Positions 54,226 through 60,481 of a stretch of DNA of 64,000 nt are shown piece after piece. The DNA comes from a virus, in the IMG/VR virus record IMGVR_UViG_3300010160_000023, positions 1 to 64,000 of that record; one strand, written 5' to 3'. Both the position numbers and the translations under genes were made by a program. Position 1 is the stretch's first letter; each line of letters begins with the position of its first letter. Below the pieces are notes generated by a model that had not been told where the DNA came from, ran no database searches, and saw only the letters and a program-made list of their open reading frames with translations.

Positions 54226-55216
54226 TTGAATATGCCTCAATGTCACTATTTACCATATCCTTAACGAGATCATCCAAAGAAGATGTTGGAGTCCATCCTA
54301 ATTGTTTTTTAGCTTTGGAATAATCTCCCTTAAGATAAGTAACTTCAGCGGGCCTATACAGTTCAGGATCAATTTCTACATAGTCTTTATAATCTAGATT
54401 AACAAGACCAAAAGCTTTTTCTAAAAAGTTTCGTACAGTATATGCTGACCCTGTTGCAATAACGTAATCGTCTGCTTTTTGTTGAGTCATCATTAAATAC
54501 ATAGCCTCAACATAATCTTTAGCATGGCCCCAGTCTCTTGTCGCATCTAAATTACCAAGCTTGAGTTTATTCTCTTTAGAAATTACACCATTAATTAAAC
54601 GGCCTAGATATCTCGTGATTTTTCGAGTAACAAAGTTTTCACCACGGCGGGGACTTTCATGATTAAATAGAATACCAGAACAAGCATACATATTATATGC
54701 CTCTCTATAAATCTGCACCATCCTATGACTAGACAACTTACCAACAGCATAAGGACTTTGAGGAAGAAATGGAGTATCCTCATTTTGATATTTTCCACCA
54801 AAATCTCCCGAAGTATAATTTGCCCCAAACATCTCACTAGTACTAGCCTGATAAAAACGAGTCTTTGGAGATCGGGCTCTTATGGTCTCTAGAAGATTGA
54901 TAACTCCTATTGTATTAATCTCCATGGTGGTTGTGGGTTGTTTAAAACTGGTGGCCACATGGCTTTGTGCAGCAAGATTGTAAAGCTCGTTGGGGCTATA
55001 GGACTCTATAACATATGAACAATCGCTAGGGTCAGTTAGATCAAATTCTTCTAGCTTAAAACGGGGATTATTTAATAGGTGGTTAATTCTTTCAAAGTTA
55101 TTAACACTACTTCTACGATGAAGTCCTATCACTGTATAATTTTGATTAAGTAATAGTTCACTTAAATAAGATCCGTCTTGGCCGGTTACTCCTGTTACCA
55201 TAGCTACTTTATTCAT
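54209..55216 (-). CDS. gmd: GDP-mannose 4,6-dehydratase
   Basis: 335 residues. The NAD-binding loop VTGVTGQDGSYLSELLL (7-23), STSEMFGANYTSGDFG, the catalytic YAVGKLSSHRM (Tyr-x3-Lys) and NHESPRRGENFVTRKITRYL all match Gmd. The enzyme converts GDP-mannose to GDP-4-keto-6-deoxymannose, precursor of fucose and related sugars. It starts by overlap with the upstream HTH gene. Gmd is known in large marine phages. No GDP-fucose synthase is in the window, so the product may be used by a host enzyme, or by the phage glycosyltransferase at 36.9 kb. Confidence 0.92.
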   Translation of the reverse strand: MNKVAMVTGVTGQDGSYLSELLLNQNYTVIGLHRRSSVNNFERINHLLNNPRFKLEEFDLTDPSDCSYVIESYSPNELYNLAAQSHVATSFKQPTTTMEINTIGVINLLETIRARSPKTRFYQASTSEMFGANYTSGDFGGKYQNEDTPFLPQSPYAVGKLSSHRMVQIYREAYNMYACSGILFNHESPRRGENFVTRKITRYLGRLINGVISKENKLKLGNLDATRDWGHAKDYVEAMYLMMTQQKADDYVIATGSAYTVRNFLEKAFGLVNLDYKDYVEIDPELYRPAEVTYLKGDYSKAKKQLGWTPTSSLDDLVKDMVNSDIEAYSNAKKL

Positions 55217-56039
55217 TATTGTCCTCTACACTGTCGGGGGTTAAAAAGGGGCGGTCTAATGTTCGATCTTCGTATGAGTGATATCCTTGAAGAGTTTTCT
55301 TGGCTTTGTCGGTGGCTAATGCTAATATTTCCATCTCACGGCCTTCACGTTCTCTAATAACTTCGTCCTCTAACATTCTTATTAATCCGGTCCATGAGCT
55401 TTTGCCATCTTCGATTCTTTTAATTCTTTGCTCTCGTGTGGCCTTTAAGTCTTTGCTTATTTTTTGTTGTTCGTTAAGCAGTTTAGTATATTCATTTGTA
55501 TAATTGGCTATACTATTACGGGCAAAACTTAATTGAGTTTCTAAATTCATGAGTCTGGCGGCATCTCTTTGGTCTTCAGACTTATCATATTCTTTATCAA
55601 CTAAACGTTGTAGCTTGTCGGTTTCGCTAATATGACGTTTACGTTCTTTCATACTTCTATTGATAAGAATATCTATAGTGATGAATTGTTTAATTTGAAG
55701 TTCTTCGGCGGGTAGAACATCCTCTCTAAACTGTTTAATTAGGCCAACCCAAGTATCTTCAAAATAGGCTAACTCCCCAGACTCTTCATCAAATTGTCTT
55801 TGAACTTCGGTCCAGAATGTTTTGGTGTGGAGTTTTTGTTTTAAGAAAGCATTGTCGTTCTTTTCTTCGGTGGGTACAGTTAATCGGCTCTCCTCTATAT
55901 ATCTTTTGATTGGAGGGGGATTTCGATTTAAAACTTCTGAGATTTGTTCAATAGATAACTTGTCAAAATGGTCTCTTATAAACTTTTCTTCTTCTAAGCT
56001 TAATTGTCCTCGTTTTCGGGGGGCGTTATTTGTTGCCAC
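55209..56039 (-). CDS. HTH-containing protein, probable terminase small subunit
   Basis: 276 residues from GTG 56039, with GGAG eight bases upstream. Residues 12-50 form a helix-turn-helix (LSLEEEKFIRDHFDKLSIEQ, ISEVLNRNPPPIKRYIEESR), the rest is coiled and strongly charged (IANYTNEYTKLLNEQQKISK). TerS proteins combine an N-terminal HTH with a coiled oligomerisation part, and this gene is four genes upstream of TerL, so TerS is likely but not proven. It overlaps the sigma gene by 40 bases. A regulator is the alternative. Confidence 0.5.
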   Translation of the reverse strand: MATNNAPRKRGQLSLEEEKFIRDHFDKLSIEQISEVLNRNPPPIKRYIEESRLTVPTEEKNDNAFLKQKLHTKTFWTEVQRQFDEESGELAYFEDTWVGLIKQFREDVLPAEELQIKQFITIDILINRSMKERKRHISETDKLQRLVDKEYDKSEDQRDAARLMNLETQLSFARNSIANYTNEYTKLLNEQQKISKDLKATREQRIKRIEDGKSSWTGLIRMLEDEVIREREGREMEILALATDKAKKTLQGYHSYEDRTLDRPFLTPDSVEDNNE

Positions 56040-56692
56040 TCTTTTTTCTCCATTAGTTCTGAGATATGTTTTTGTAATTTATTAAGCTGTTGCTTGGGAA
56101 TTTTGTGTCCATGCTTCAATTTGAGATAACATTCTCTATGTTCTGACTGGATATTCTGATCTAGAAATTTAATAATCTCTTGATTTTGAATTAATGTGGT
56201 GAAATTTTGGTTTTTGCAGTGGTGGATGTCATGTTCGATATGGGAAGGTTGCATAATATTCTTCTTGGCATCATTTCGTGTTGCCCAAGATGAATATAAT
56301 TCACACTCACTCTTATCTGTGTATTTTGAACACTGATTGTTAGAGCATTTATAGGCTTTATCAAATAATGGACAGGTAAAACAGGGTTTGTCGGGCCTTT
56401 GATAATTATTACGTTTAAAATTAAAGAGGCGATTTCTTACGTGGGTCCATAAGAAATTCTCTAATGGGCGACTATTATCGTATTTTTCCAAGCCTTCCAT
56501 AGCGAATATGGCAGCTTGTTGTTTCATATCATCAAAGTCGTGATAACCGAAGCGGAATTTGTGGCCAAGTCTTTTGCTTATGTTATCCAATACTATGAGA
56601 AATTCTTCTTGAGAAACGCCATTTGGTAAATCACTATTATTTTTATCTGATATTTTAGGTTTGGTCGATTTTGTCGGTTTTTTGTTGGTCAT
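56000..56692 (-). CDS. Sigma70-region-2-like factor with Cys-rich insert; candidate late sigma factor
   Basis: 230 residues; ATG at 56692 inside the upstream gene's end, so translation is probably coupled. Residues 44-95 (KFRFGYHDFDDMKQQAAIFA, YDNSRPLENFLWTHVRNRLF, NFKRNNYQRPD) match sigma70 region 2, where -10 recognition and core binding lie. Residues 104-130 contain five Cys (104, 107, 116, 121, 130), a possible zinc site. A helical C-terminal end (about 160-230) may be a divergent region 4. Phage sigma factors such as T4 gp55 read late promoters. Its position at the head of the head module and the GTGTA motif support that role. Confidence 0.7.
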   Translation of the reverse strand: MTNKKPTKSTKPKISDKNNSDLPNGVSQEEFLIVLDNISKRLGHKFRFGYHDFDDMKQQAAIFAMEGLEKYDNSRPLENFLWTHVRNRLFNFKRNNYQRPDKPCFTCPLFDKAYKCSNNQCSKYTDKSECELYSSWATRNDAKKNIMQPSHIEHDIHHCKNQNFTTLIQNQEIIKFLDQNIQSEHRECYLKLKHGHKIPKQQLNKLQKHISELMEKKEWQQITPPENEDN

Positions 56693-56810
56693 GTAATAGT
56701 TCTGCTATACTCTTTCCTTCGGGGAGGTTCAAATCCTTAGAAACATCCTCTACGCCAGAAGCCTTTACTGTCAAAATGGAATCTATCAGATTAAGGTCGT
56801 TGCTTGTCAT
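56655..56810 (-). CDS. Small protein upstream of the sigma gene (51 aa)
   Basis: ATG at 56810 follows AAGGAGATTTT, a strong RBS; the earlier in-frame ATG 56837 lacks one. 51 residues (MTSNDLNLIDSILTVKASGV at the start) without recognised family. It is the first gene of the minus operon and its 3' end overlaps the sigma gene, so coupled translation is likely. Confidence 0.55.
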   Translation of the reverse strand: MTSNDLNLIDSILTVKASGVEDVSKDLNLPEGKSIAELLHDQQKTDKIDQT

Positions 56811-56845
56811 AAAATCTCCTTGCGCGAAACTTGTCAATACCTAAT

Positions 56846-56873
56846 ATAATAATGTCAATATGGTTTTAGTCAA
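56846..56873 (-). promoter_or_regulatory. Sigma70-type promoter for the sigma/TerS operon
   Basis: Minus strand: TTGACT, 16 bases, TATTAT, then the RBS of the 51-residue gene about 35 bases on. It is the only convincing host-type promoter found for a minus-strand operon, so the sigma gene may be expressed before the other structural genes. Confidence 0.55.
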
Positions 56874-56896
56874 TATTTAGAAAAGGATCAAAATTT

Positions 56897-57115
56897 ATGG
56901 CCAATTATAAAAAGTGGACAAGTACAGAAACAGACTATATTCAAAATAACCATCTTTTGTTTAACGATGAGGCTTTAGCTGGTAAGCTTAGTCAGATGAC
57001 GGGACAATCTGTAACAACAGCTATGGTTCGTCGTCAACGTAGGAAGTTGAGTTTGAAAAAGGAACGTGGTCGTCCAAGGAAGAATAGTACAATCCAAATC
57101 AACTCAGAAGGTTGA
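56897..57115 (+). CDS. Small Myb/SANT-like DNA-binding protein with AT-hook
   Basis: 72 residues; ATG after AAAGGATCAAAATTT. W-S/T-x-x-E start (YKKWTSTETDYI) is followed by three helices (EALAGKLSQMTGQSVTTAMV, RRQRRKLSLKK) and ends with ERGRPRK, an AT-hook core (RGRP). This is typical of small phage or mobile-element DNA-binding proteins of the SANT/HTH type. It is the first plus-strand gene after the divergent region and could regulate the early repeats, but no binding site is known. Confidence 0.68.
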   Translation: MANYKKWTSTETDYIQNNHLLFNDEALAGKLSQMTGQSVTTAMVRRQRRKLSLKKERGRPRKNSTIQINSEG

Positions 57116-57119
57116 AACA

Positions 57120-57419
57120 ATGACTAAAAAGATTTTATTAATTTGTGCAGTGTTAGGTGGGTTATGTTATGGGAATGAAACTTTTGGTTTTGAAAGTTGT
57201 TGGCAAAAGCATCATCCTAGACCTCCTGTATACTCTGCTCCATTGGTTGCTCAACCTCCAGTTTATTATGGGGCTGTTCAAGTTCCAATGGTGGTTATGG
57301 TTCCTGTTCAGGTAATGGTTACTAGACCAGTATATTATACTGATGTGGTGGTTCCTAATATTCAATATGTAACAACTCCGGTTGTGAATTATCAGAGTTA
57401 TAGAGTCTATAATTACTGA
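57120..57419 (+). CDS. Secreted Pro/Tyr/Val-rich peptide
   Basis: 99 residues from ATG 57120 (AAGG eight bases upstream). A signal peptide is visible: MTKKILLICAVLGGLCYG. The mature part has HHPRPPVYSAPLVAQPPVYY and repeated Val-Pro-Val and Pro-Val-Tyr-Tyr units. It is similar in style to small secreted proteins of Planctomycetes, though no family could be named. It would act in the periplasm or at the envelope. The gene is followed by a strong terminator. Confidence 0.65.
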   Translation: MTKKILLICAVLGGLCYGNETFGFESCWQKHHPRPPVYSAPLVAQPPVYYGAVQVPMVVMVPVQVMVTRPVYYTDVVVPNIQYVTTPVVNYQSYRVYNY

Positions 57420-57448
57420 AATCTATCAAAGCTTACTGGCTTTTAAAA

Positions 57449-57480
57449 GGGGCAGGCAGAAATGCTTGCCTCTTTTTTTT
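57449..57480 (+). terminator. Intrinsic terminator after the secreted peptide gene
   Basis: GGGGCAGGCA, GAAA tetraloop, TGCTTGCCTC (two G-U pairs), then eight Ts. Confidence 0.93.
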
Positions 57481-57574
57481 ATTTTATGGATCAGAGATGG
57501 GTCGTTCTAGTTTTTCAATTAGCTGGTAAAATACCCCCTGTTGATCGATGATATTCTAGAAAGATTGGGGGCTT

Positions 57575-57606
57575 TTGATATATGATTAATGGGATCAGTA
57601 TATAAT
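57575..57606 (+). promoter_or_regulatory. Candidate sigma70 promoter
   Basis: TTGATA (57575-57580) and TATATAAT (57599-57606) with 18-20 bases between. It lies about 50 bases before the tiny ORF at 57657. Moderate match only. Confidence 0.4.
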
Positions 57607-57656
57607 AAAGAATAAGTGGTCATTAAACTGGCCAATTATACTGGAGGTCGCTTACT

Positions 57657-57698
57657 ATGTTTGGACCACCCCAGGTTTTTCTTCCCCAATTTACCTAG
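57657..57698 (+). CDS. Tiny ORF (13 aa) with strong Shine-Dalgarno
   Basis: MFGPPQVFLPQFT, 13 residues, has TGGAGGT ten bases upstream of the ATG and a candidate promoter before that. It could be a leader peptide, a very small protein, or chance. There is no following gene for about 260 bases, so a simple leader role is not obvious. Confidence 0.35.
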   Translation: MFGPPQVFLPQFT

Positions 57699-57770
57699 CC
57701 TATTTAAAACAAAAAAACCCCCTAAGCTGTAAGTATATGAAAATAAACAACTTATGATGATCTCTCTCCC

Positions 57771-57860
57771 GAAAATTCGTCGTAAGTGCTTATGTGCCAA
57801 CGGTTTACGTCAAGTTTTAACGCAAGTGGTGTGCCAAAAAGAAAAAAGTTATTTGGCATG
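57771..57860 (+). repeat. Intergenic repeat copy R1 (partial)
   Basis: Right half only: AATTCGTCGTAAGTGCTTAT, GTGCCAACGGTTTACGTCAAG, GTGTGCCAAAAAG and TTTGGCATG. The left palindrome arm is not recognisable. It precedes the promoter at 57893. Confidence 0.7.
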
Positions 57861-57892
57861 AAAATATATTTTGGATTTTTTTATTTTTCCTA

Positions 57893-57920
57893 TTGAAGTG
57901 GTCGATAAATACTGTATAAT
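57893..57920 (+). promoter_or_regulatory. Sigma70-type promoter
   Basis: TTGAAG, 16 bases, TATAAT, 40 bases before the 77-residue gene. Confidence 0.7.
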
Positions 57921-57960
57921 GAAAGCACAAGAGAAAACAAGGAAAGAAAAGGATAAGAAA

Positions 57961-58194
57961 ATGAAGAATACGAAAATCATCATGAATCGGGAAGAACTGA
58001 ACGAAGTGCTCTACAACAATTCGATTGAACTGGATACTCTGGTTGGTACCGAATATGCAATCGGTGGAGAACTGCTTGACGAAGCGAAGAATAATCGAAA
58101 CATGATCGAATATTTCTTTCCGATGGGTGATGAAGGAGAGTTCATCGAAGTGGATAATGACGGATACGTTATCAACGATGGAATCTATCGGTAA
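57961..58194 (+). CDS. Small acidic early protein (77 aa)
   Basis: The ATG at 57961, after AGGATAAGAAA, is chosen over 57871 because the promoter (TATAAT at 57915-57920) lies inside the longer frame. MKNTKIIMNREELNEVLYNN begins a 77-residue acidic protein with no recognised family. It belongs to the early plus-strand series, with its own promoter and purine-rich leader. Confidence 0.65.
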   Translation: MKNTKIIMNREELNEVLYNNSIELDTLVGTEYAIGGELLDEAKNNRNMIEYFFPMGDEGEFIEVDNDGYVINDGIYR

Positions 58195-58212
58195 AAATAT
58201 TTTCTAAGGTAT

Positions 58213-58240
58213 TGACAACAAAAAAGCCGATCAGTATAAT
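58213..58240 (+). promoter_or_regulatory. Sigma70-type promoter
   Basis: TTGACA, 16 bases, TATAAT, about 40 bases before the gene at 58281. Confidence 0.8.
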
Positions 58241-58280
58241 ACAGAAACAAGAAACGAACGATAAAGAAAAGGAAATGAAA

Positions 58281-58463
58281 ATGGAAATCGGATACAACGT
58301 CTCGGTCGAATATGCTACGGGTGAAAAGTTTGTTGGGGAAATCGTGAGCGTCAAGTATATGGAAGGGTATCGACTCCTGTTCACGTTGAAAATCGAGAAT
58401 GTTGGATATCGTTCAATGTATCTCGACAAGTGTGTTTCTTGCAATTATTTGGCTACCGCTTGA
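58281..58463 (+). CDS. Small SH3-like early protein, paralogue of 61498-61677
   Basis: 60 residues from ATG 58281 (AAGG eight bases upstream). The beta-rich pattern GYNVSVEYATGEKFVGEIVS ends with GYRSMYLDKCVSC, and the same ending (GYRSIYLDKCI) occurs in the 59-residue gene at 61498. This is a small five-strand-like barrel, perhaps SH3 or KOW-type. Function is unknown; the duplication indicates it is useful to the phage. Confidence 0.65.
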   Translation: MEIGYNVSVEYATGEKFVGEIVSVKYMEGYRLLFTLKIENVGYRSMYLDKCVSCNYLATA

Positions 58464-58488
58464 CACCTAAACGGACAACGTATACAAT
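58460..58488 (+). promoter_or_regulatory. Sigma70-type promoter
   Basis: TTGACA, 17 bases, TACAAT, 22 bases before the gene at 58510; the -35 overlaps the preceding stop. Confidence 0.75.
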
Positions 58489-58509
58489 ACGGAAAAGAGG
58501 ATACAAGCC

Positions 58510-58665
58510 ATGCAAAAGAAAATGATCTACTGGAATACTTCCAATCGGACAGGGGATCGGTATGAGGTATGGTATGGTGGGGTGGTAATCGCCCGACATA
58601 TTACGTTCAATGAATGTTGGGCTCTTGTGGAATCACTTCAAGCAAAAGAGGAATTGGTATCATGA
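58510..58665 (+). CDS. Small early protein (51 aa)
   Basis: ATG at 58510, after AGAGGATACAAGCC. MQKKMIYWNTSNRTGDRYEV begins a Trp-rich protein (WNT, VWYGG, CWALV). No family recognised. Its stop overlaps the next small gene as ATGA. Confidence 0.6.
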   Translation: MQKKMIYWNTSNRTGDRYEVWYGGVVIARHITFNECWALVESLQAKEELVS

Positions 58666-58754
58666 TAATTGTAGACCTGATCGCTTGTATACTGCTAACT
58701 GTTCTAGCGTATAGGTTCTTTGTGATCGTAGGGGAATTATACTCTATTCTGTAG
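58662..58754 (+). CDS. Small single-pass membrane peptide (30 aa)
   Basis: Starts by ATGA overlap. MIIVDLIACILLTVLAYRFF carries a single hydrophobic span followed by a short polar tail. Such overlapping micro-membrane genes recur in this region. It could act at the inner membrane during takeover; the function is unknown. Confidence 0.5.
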   Translation: MIIVDLIACILLTVLAYRFFVIVGELYSIL

Positions 58755-58779
58755 GGTATACGCTTGTATACTGGCCGGC

Positions 58780-58970
58780 TTGATGCAAACCCTTATGGAT
58801 AAAGGACTTACGTCAAATTCGCGGCGGCCGGCTCGTCGTAAGTGCTTATGCTGCAATGACTTACGACACGTTTTTGGCCCAATCTTACCTATCTTAACAC
58901 ACAGCAAATTTCATGCCAAAAAAGTTTGGCACGATAATTGCATAGAGCAAATGGTATGCCAATCGTATAG
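58780..58970 (+). repeat. Intergenic repeat copy R2 (345-base gap between genes)
   Basis: A long gene-free stretch (58755-59099) that holds the full repeat: AAACCCTTATGGATAAAGGA, GACTTACGTCAAATTCG, the GGCGGCCGGC tip, CGTCGTAAGTGCTTATG, the hairpin GCCAAAAAAGTTTGGC, the sigma54-like site and the following promoter. A 65-codon ORF here (58780-58977) is judged spurious. Confidence 0.85.
58927..58942 (+). promoter_or_regulatory. Sigma54 (RpoN)-type promoter match in repeat R2
   Basis: TGGCACGATAATTGCA fits the -24/-12 consensus TGGCAYRNNNNTTGCW at every position. It lies in the TTTGGCA arm of a small hairpin. No enhancer site is known, so function is unproven. Confidence 0.4.
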
Positions 58971-59025
58971 AAAATGATGAAAAGTTTTGTCAAAATCTCT
59001 TGACATAAATCTTTTTGGATTTTGC

Positions 59026-59053
59026 TTGAATGTTTCAGAATCTACTGTATAAT
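59026..59053 (+). promoter_or_regulatory. Sigma70-type promoter with conserved start region
   Basis: TTGAAT, 16 bases, TATAAT, followed by GTCGATATAAG and a purine-rich leader before the gene at 59100. The GTCGATATAA stretch is shared with promoters at 60439 and 61452. Confidence 0.75.
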
Positions 59054-59099
59054 GTCGATATAAGAGAAAAGAGAACAAGAAAGAAAAGAGGATAAGAAA

Positions 59100-59342
59100 A
59101 TGGAAAAGAATACCTTATACGTTTCCGATTGCTGCAATGCTGAAAGCAATGTCGATCATGAGATTTGCTCCCAGTGTGGTGAGCATTGCACGATCATTGC
59201 AGACGATAGCATGGAAGCCGACTACATTCCGGGCCTTGACGATGGGGAAGGTTGGGACCCCATTATGGGGGATACTGAGGATCATATCGAGACTGATGAC
59301 CAATGGCTCGATGATTTCTTTGGTGAAGAGGATTTTGCCTGA
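59100..59342 (+). CDS. Small acidic Cys-rich early protein (80 aa)
   Basis: ATG after AGAGGATAAGAAA. The first half has CC, and CSQCGEHC (residues about 11-30), a zinc-ribbon-like arrangement; the second half is very acidic (SMEADYIPGLDDGEGWD, DDFFGEEDF). The layout suggests a small zinc-binding adaptor with an acidic tail, perhaps inhibiting a host nucleic-acid enzyme. The product is not recognised. Confidence 0.6.
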   Translation: MEKNTLYVSDCCNAESNVDHEICSQCGEHCTIIADDSMEADYIPGLDDGEGWDPIMGDTEDHIETDDQWLDDFFGEEDFA

Positions 59343-59369
59343 ACCTTACGACATTGCAAGGTTCAAGAG

Positions 59370-59399
59370 TTGACAAGACAATAACCGATAGAGTATAAT
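59370..59399 (+). promoter_or_regulatory. Sigma70-type promoter
   Basis: TTGACA, 18 bases, TATAAT. A degenerate palindrome CCTTAC-gacatt-GCAAGG lies eight bases upstream (59344-59361). Confidence 0.8.
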
Positions 59400-59428
59400 A
59401 GAGAAACAAGAGAAAAGGAAAAAAGAAA

Positions 59429-59587
59429 ATGAAAACGTTTTACTTCTTCAGCTATGGTGATCACAAGTTTATCGGTCAAGCATCCGCCGCCGATTGGATG
59501 GTAGCCCGAAAGATTGTTGCAGAAGCTACGGGCTTCCCGATTGACGATCTGCTCCCCTATAATTCAAAAAGCATTTGGAATTTCTAA
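59429..59587 (+). CDS. Small early protein (52 aa)
   Basis: ATG after AAAGGAAAAAAGAAA. MKTFYFFSYGDHKFIGQASA begins a 52-residue protein with no recognised family; two Lys and several aromatic residues. It has its own promoter. Confidence 0.6.
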   Translation: MKTFYFFSYGDHKFIGQASAADWMVARKIVAEATGFPIDDLLPYNSKSIWNF

Positions 59588-59591
59588 GTGG

Positions 59592-59621
59592 TTGACAAGA
59601 GAATAGCCGATACTGTATAAT
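59592..59621 (+). promoter_or_regulatory. Sigma70-type promoter
   Basis: TTGACA, 18 bases, TATAAT, 27 bases before the gene at 59649. Confidence 0.8.
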
Positions 59622-59648
59622 AGACAAACAAGAAAGAGAGACTCCTAA

Positions 59649-59768
59649 ATGATTACGCCTATCGAATACGTTCAGCTGTTTGCCCTGATTAGTTTTGCTG
59701 GTTTCATGTCTTACACTGCCCACGAGGTAGGTAACGCTATCCATTCCATCCTTCACGACAACGACTGA
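59649..59768 (+). CDS. Small membrane peptide (39 aa)
   Basis: ATG at 59649 after GAGAGACTCCTAA. MITPIEYVQLFALISFAGFM contains one hydrophobic span; the tail is His/Asp-rich. Function unknown. Confidence 0.55.
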   Translation: MITPIEYVQLFALISFAGFMSYTAHEVGNAIHSILHDND

Positions 59769-59775
59769 GAAAATT

Positions 59776-59883
59776 ATGTCTAGGTATCTGCCCGATGGTT
59801 ATGTGGATTATGCCACATATAACATAAAAGAGATTCTACAGTTTCTTCAACAATTACTAGGGATGATCAGCGAAAGCTGGTGA
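59776..59883 (+). CDS. Small early protein (35 aa), doubtful
   Basis: ATG at 59776 with only a weak GAGAAA upstream. MSRYLPDGYVDYATYNIKEI begins 35 residues, ending shortly before the next gene. The tight fit between neighbours favours a real gene; the weak RBS speaks against it. Confidence 0.4.
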   Translation: MSRYLPDGYVDYATYNIKEILQFLQQLLGMISESW

Positions 59884-59888
59884 GCAAA

Positions 59889-60197
59889 ATGACACACACT
59901 GAAGCAGTAAAGATGGTACATGGTAAGACGGGCCGGCAATCCCGAAAGATTGGTAACAATACATATGCTGAGATTATGCCAGATGGTAGCGTAGGGGTAA
60001 TGCTCCACAGTACATATGTGGTCACAATCCATGAGGATAATACCTATACCCTACGAACAGGGGGATGGTATACCCCAACGACTAAGGATAGGATAAATCA
60101 GTATATTCCGGGATATGTTCGACAAGTAAAGGGAGAGTGGAACGTACATACAAATGGTAAGGTATTCCCCTATATCGAGGGGATGACTATACAGTAG
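59889..60197 (+). CDS. Conserved small phage protein with GGW-TPTTKDRIN motif
   Basis: 102 residues from ATG 59889 (GGTGAG five bases upstream; GTG 59880 is the alternative). The motif VTIHEDNTYTLRTGGWYTPT followed by TKDRINQYIPG occurs in many small phage hypothetical proteins, which I recognise as a family without known function. It is basic and beta-rich. It ends just before repeat R3. Confidence 0.7.
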   Translation: MTHTEAVKMVHGKTGRQSRKIGNNTYAEIMPDGSVGVMLHSTYVVTIHEDNTYTLRTGGWYTPTTKDRINQYIPGYVRQVKGEWNVHTNGKVFPYIEGMTIQ

Positions 60198-60216
60198 TAT
60201 AGTAGTGTACAAAAGA

Positions 60217-60387
60217 TTCGACGTAAACCCTTGATACCAAAGGACTTACGACGAATTTTCGGGGCCGAATTTGCCATAAGTGCTTATATACCAACACTTT
60301 ACGTCAAGCGGTAACGCAAATGCTGTGCCAAAAAAGTTTGGCATGATAATTGCATATAGCAAATGCTGTGCCAATACGGCCGGCAAA
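60217..60387 (+). repeat. Intergenic repeat copy R3
   Basis: The most complete copy: GACGTAAACCCTTG, AAAGGACTTACGACGAATTT, TCGGGGCCGAATTTGCCATAAG, TGCTTATA, CAACACTTTACGTCAAG, then the hairpin GCCAAAAAAGTTTGGC and the sigma54-like site. It precedes the CCTTAC-N6-GTAAGG palindrome and the promoter at 60417. Confidence 0.88.
60339..60354 (+). promoter_or_regulatory. Sigma54-type promoter match in repeat R3
   Basis: TGGCATGATAATTGCA fits TGGCAYRNNNNTTGCW; it differs by one base from the site in R2, so the two are copies of one element. Confidence 0.35.
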
Positions 60388-60405
60388 CCTTACGACTTTG
60401 TAAGG
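60388..60405 (+). promoter_or_regulatory. Palindromic operator-like site CCTTAC-N6-GTAAGG
   Basis: CCTTAC gacttt GTAAGG, exactly 11 bases upstream of the -35 box at 60417. The same spacing is seen at three other promoters. Confidence 0.75.
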
Positions 60406-60416
60406 AAAGATTTTGC

Positions 60417-60444
60417 TTGCAACCTAAAGAGGGTATGGTATAAT
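60417..60444 (+). promoter_or_regulatory. Sigma70-type promoter with conserved start region
   Basis: TTGCAA, 16 bases, TGGTATAAT (extended -10), followed by GTCGATATAAG. Confidence 0.75.
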
Positions 60445-60481
60445 GTCGATATAAGAACAAGAGAAGAAAGAAGGAATGAAA

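Larger units (their letters stand above)
57481..57960 (+). other. Intergenic region with tiny ORF, promoters and repeat copy R1
   Basis: The only long gap without an ordinary gene. It holds a weak CCCCC/GGGGG hairpin (57534-57571), a promoter-like TTGATA/TATAAT pair (57575-57606), a 13-codon ORF at 57657-57698 with a strong RBS, the shortened repeat copy R1 (57771-57860) and a sigma70 promoter at 57893-57920. Confidence 0.6.

Noticed and set aside
57534-57580. C5/G5 hairpin followed by TTTT as terminator
   Set aside because: Only five pairs with a loop of 28 bases; too weak, and a strong terminator lies 55 bases upstream.
58780-58977. 65-codon plus-strand ORF in repeat R2
   Set aside because: It lies wholly within the repeat, has no RBS and no match to neighbouring genes.
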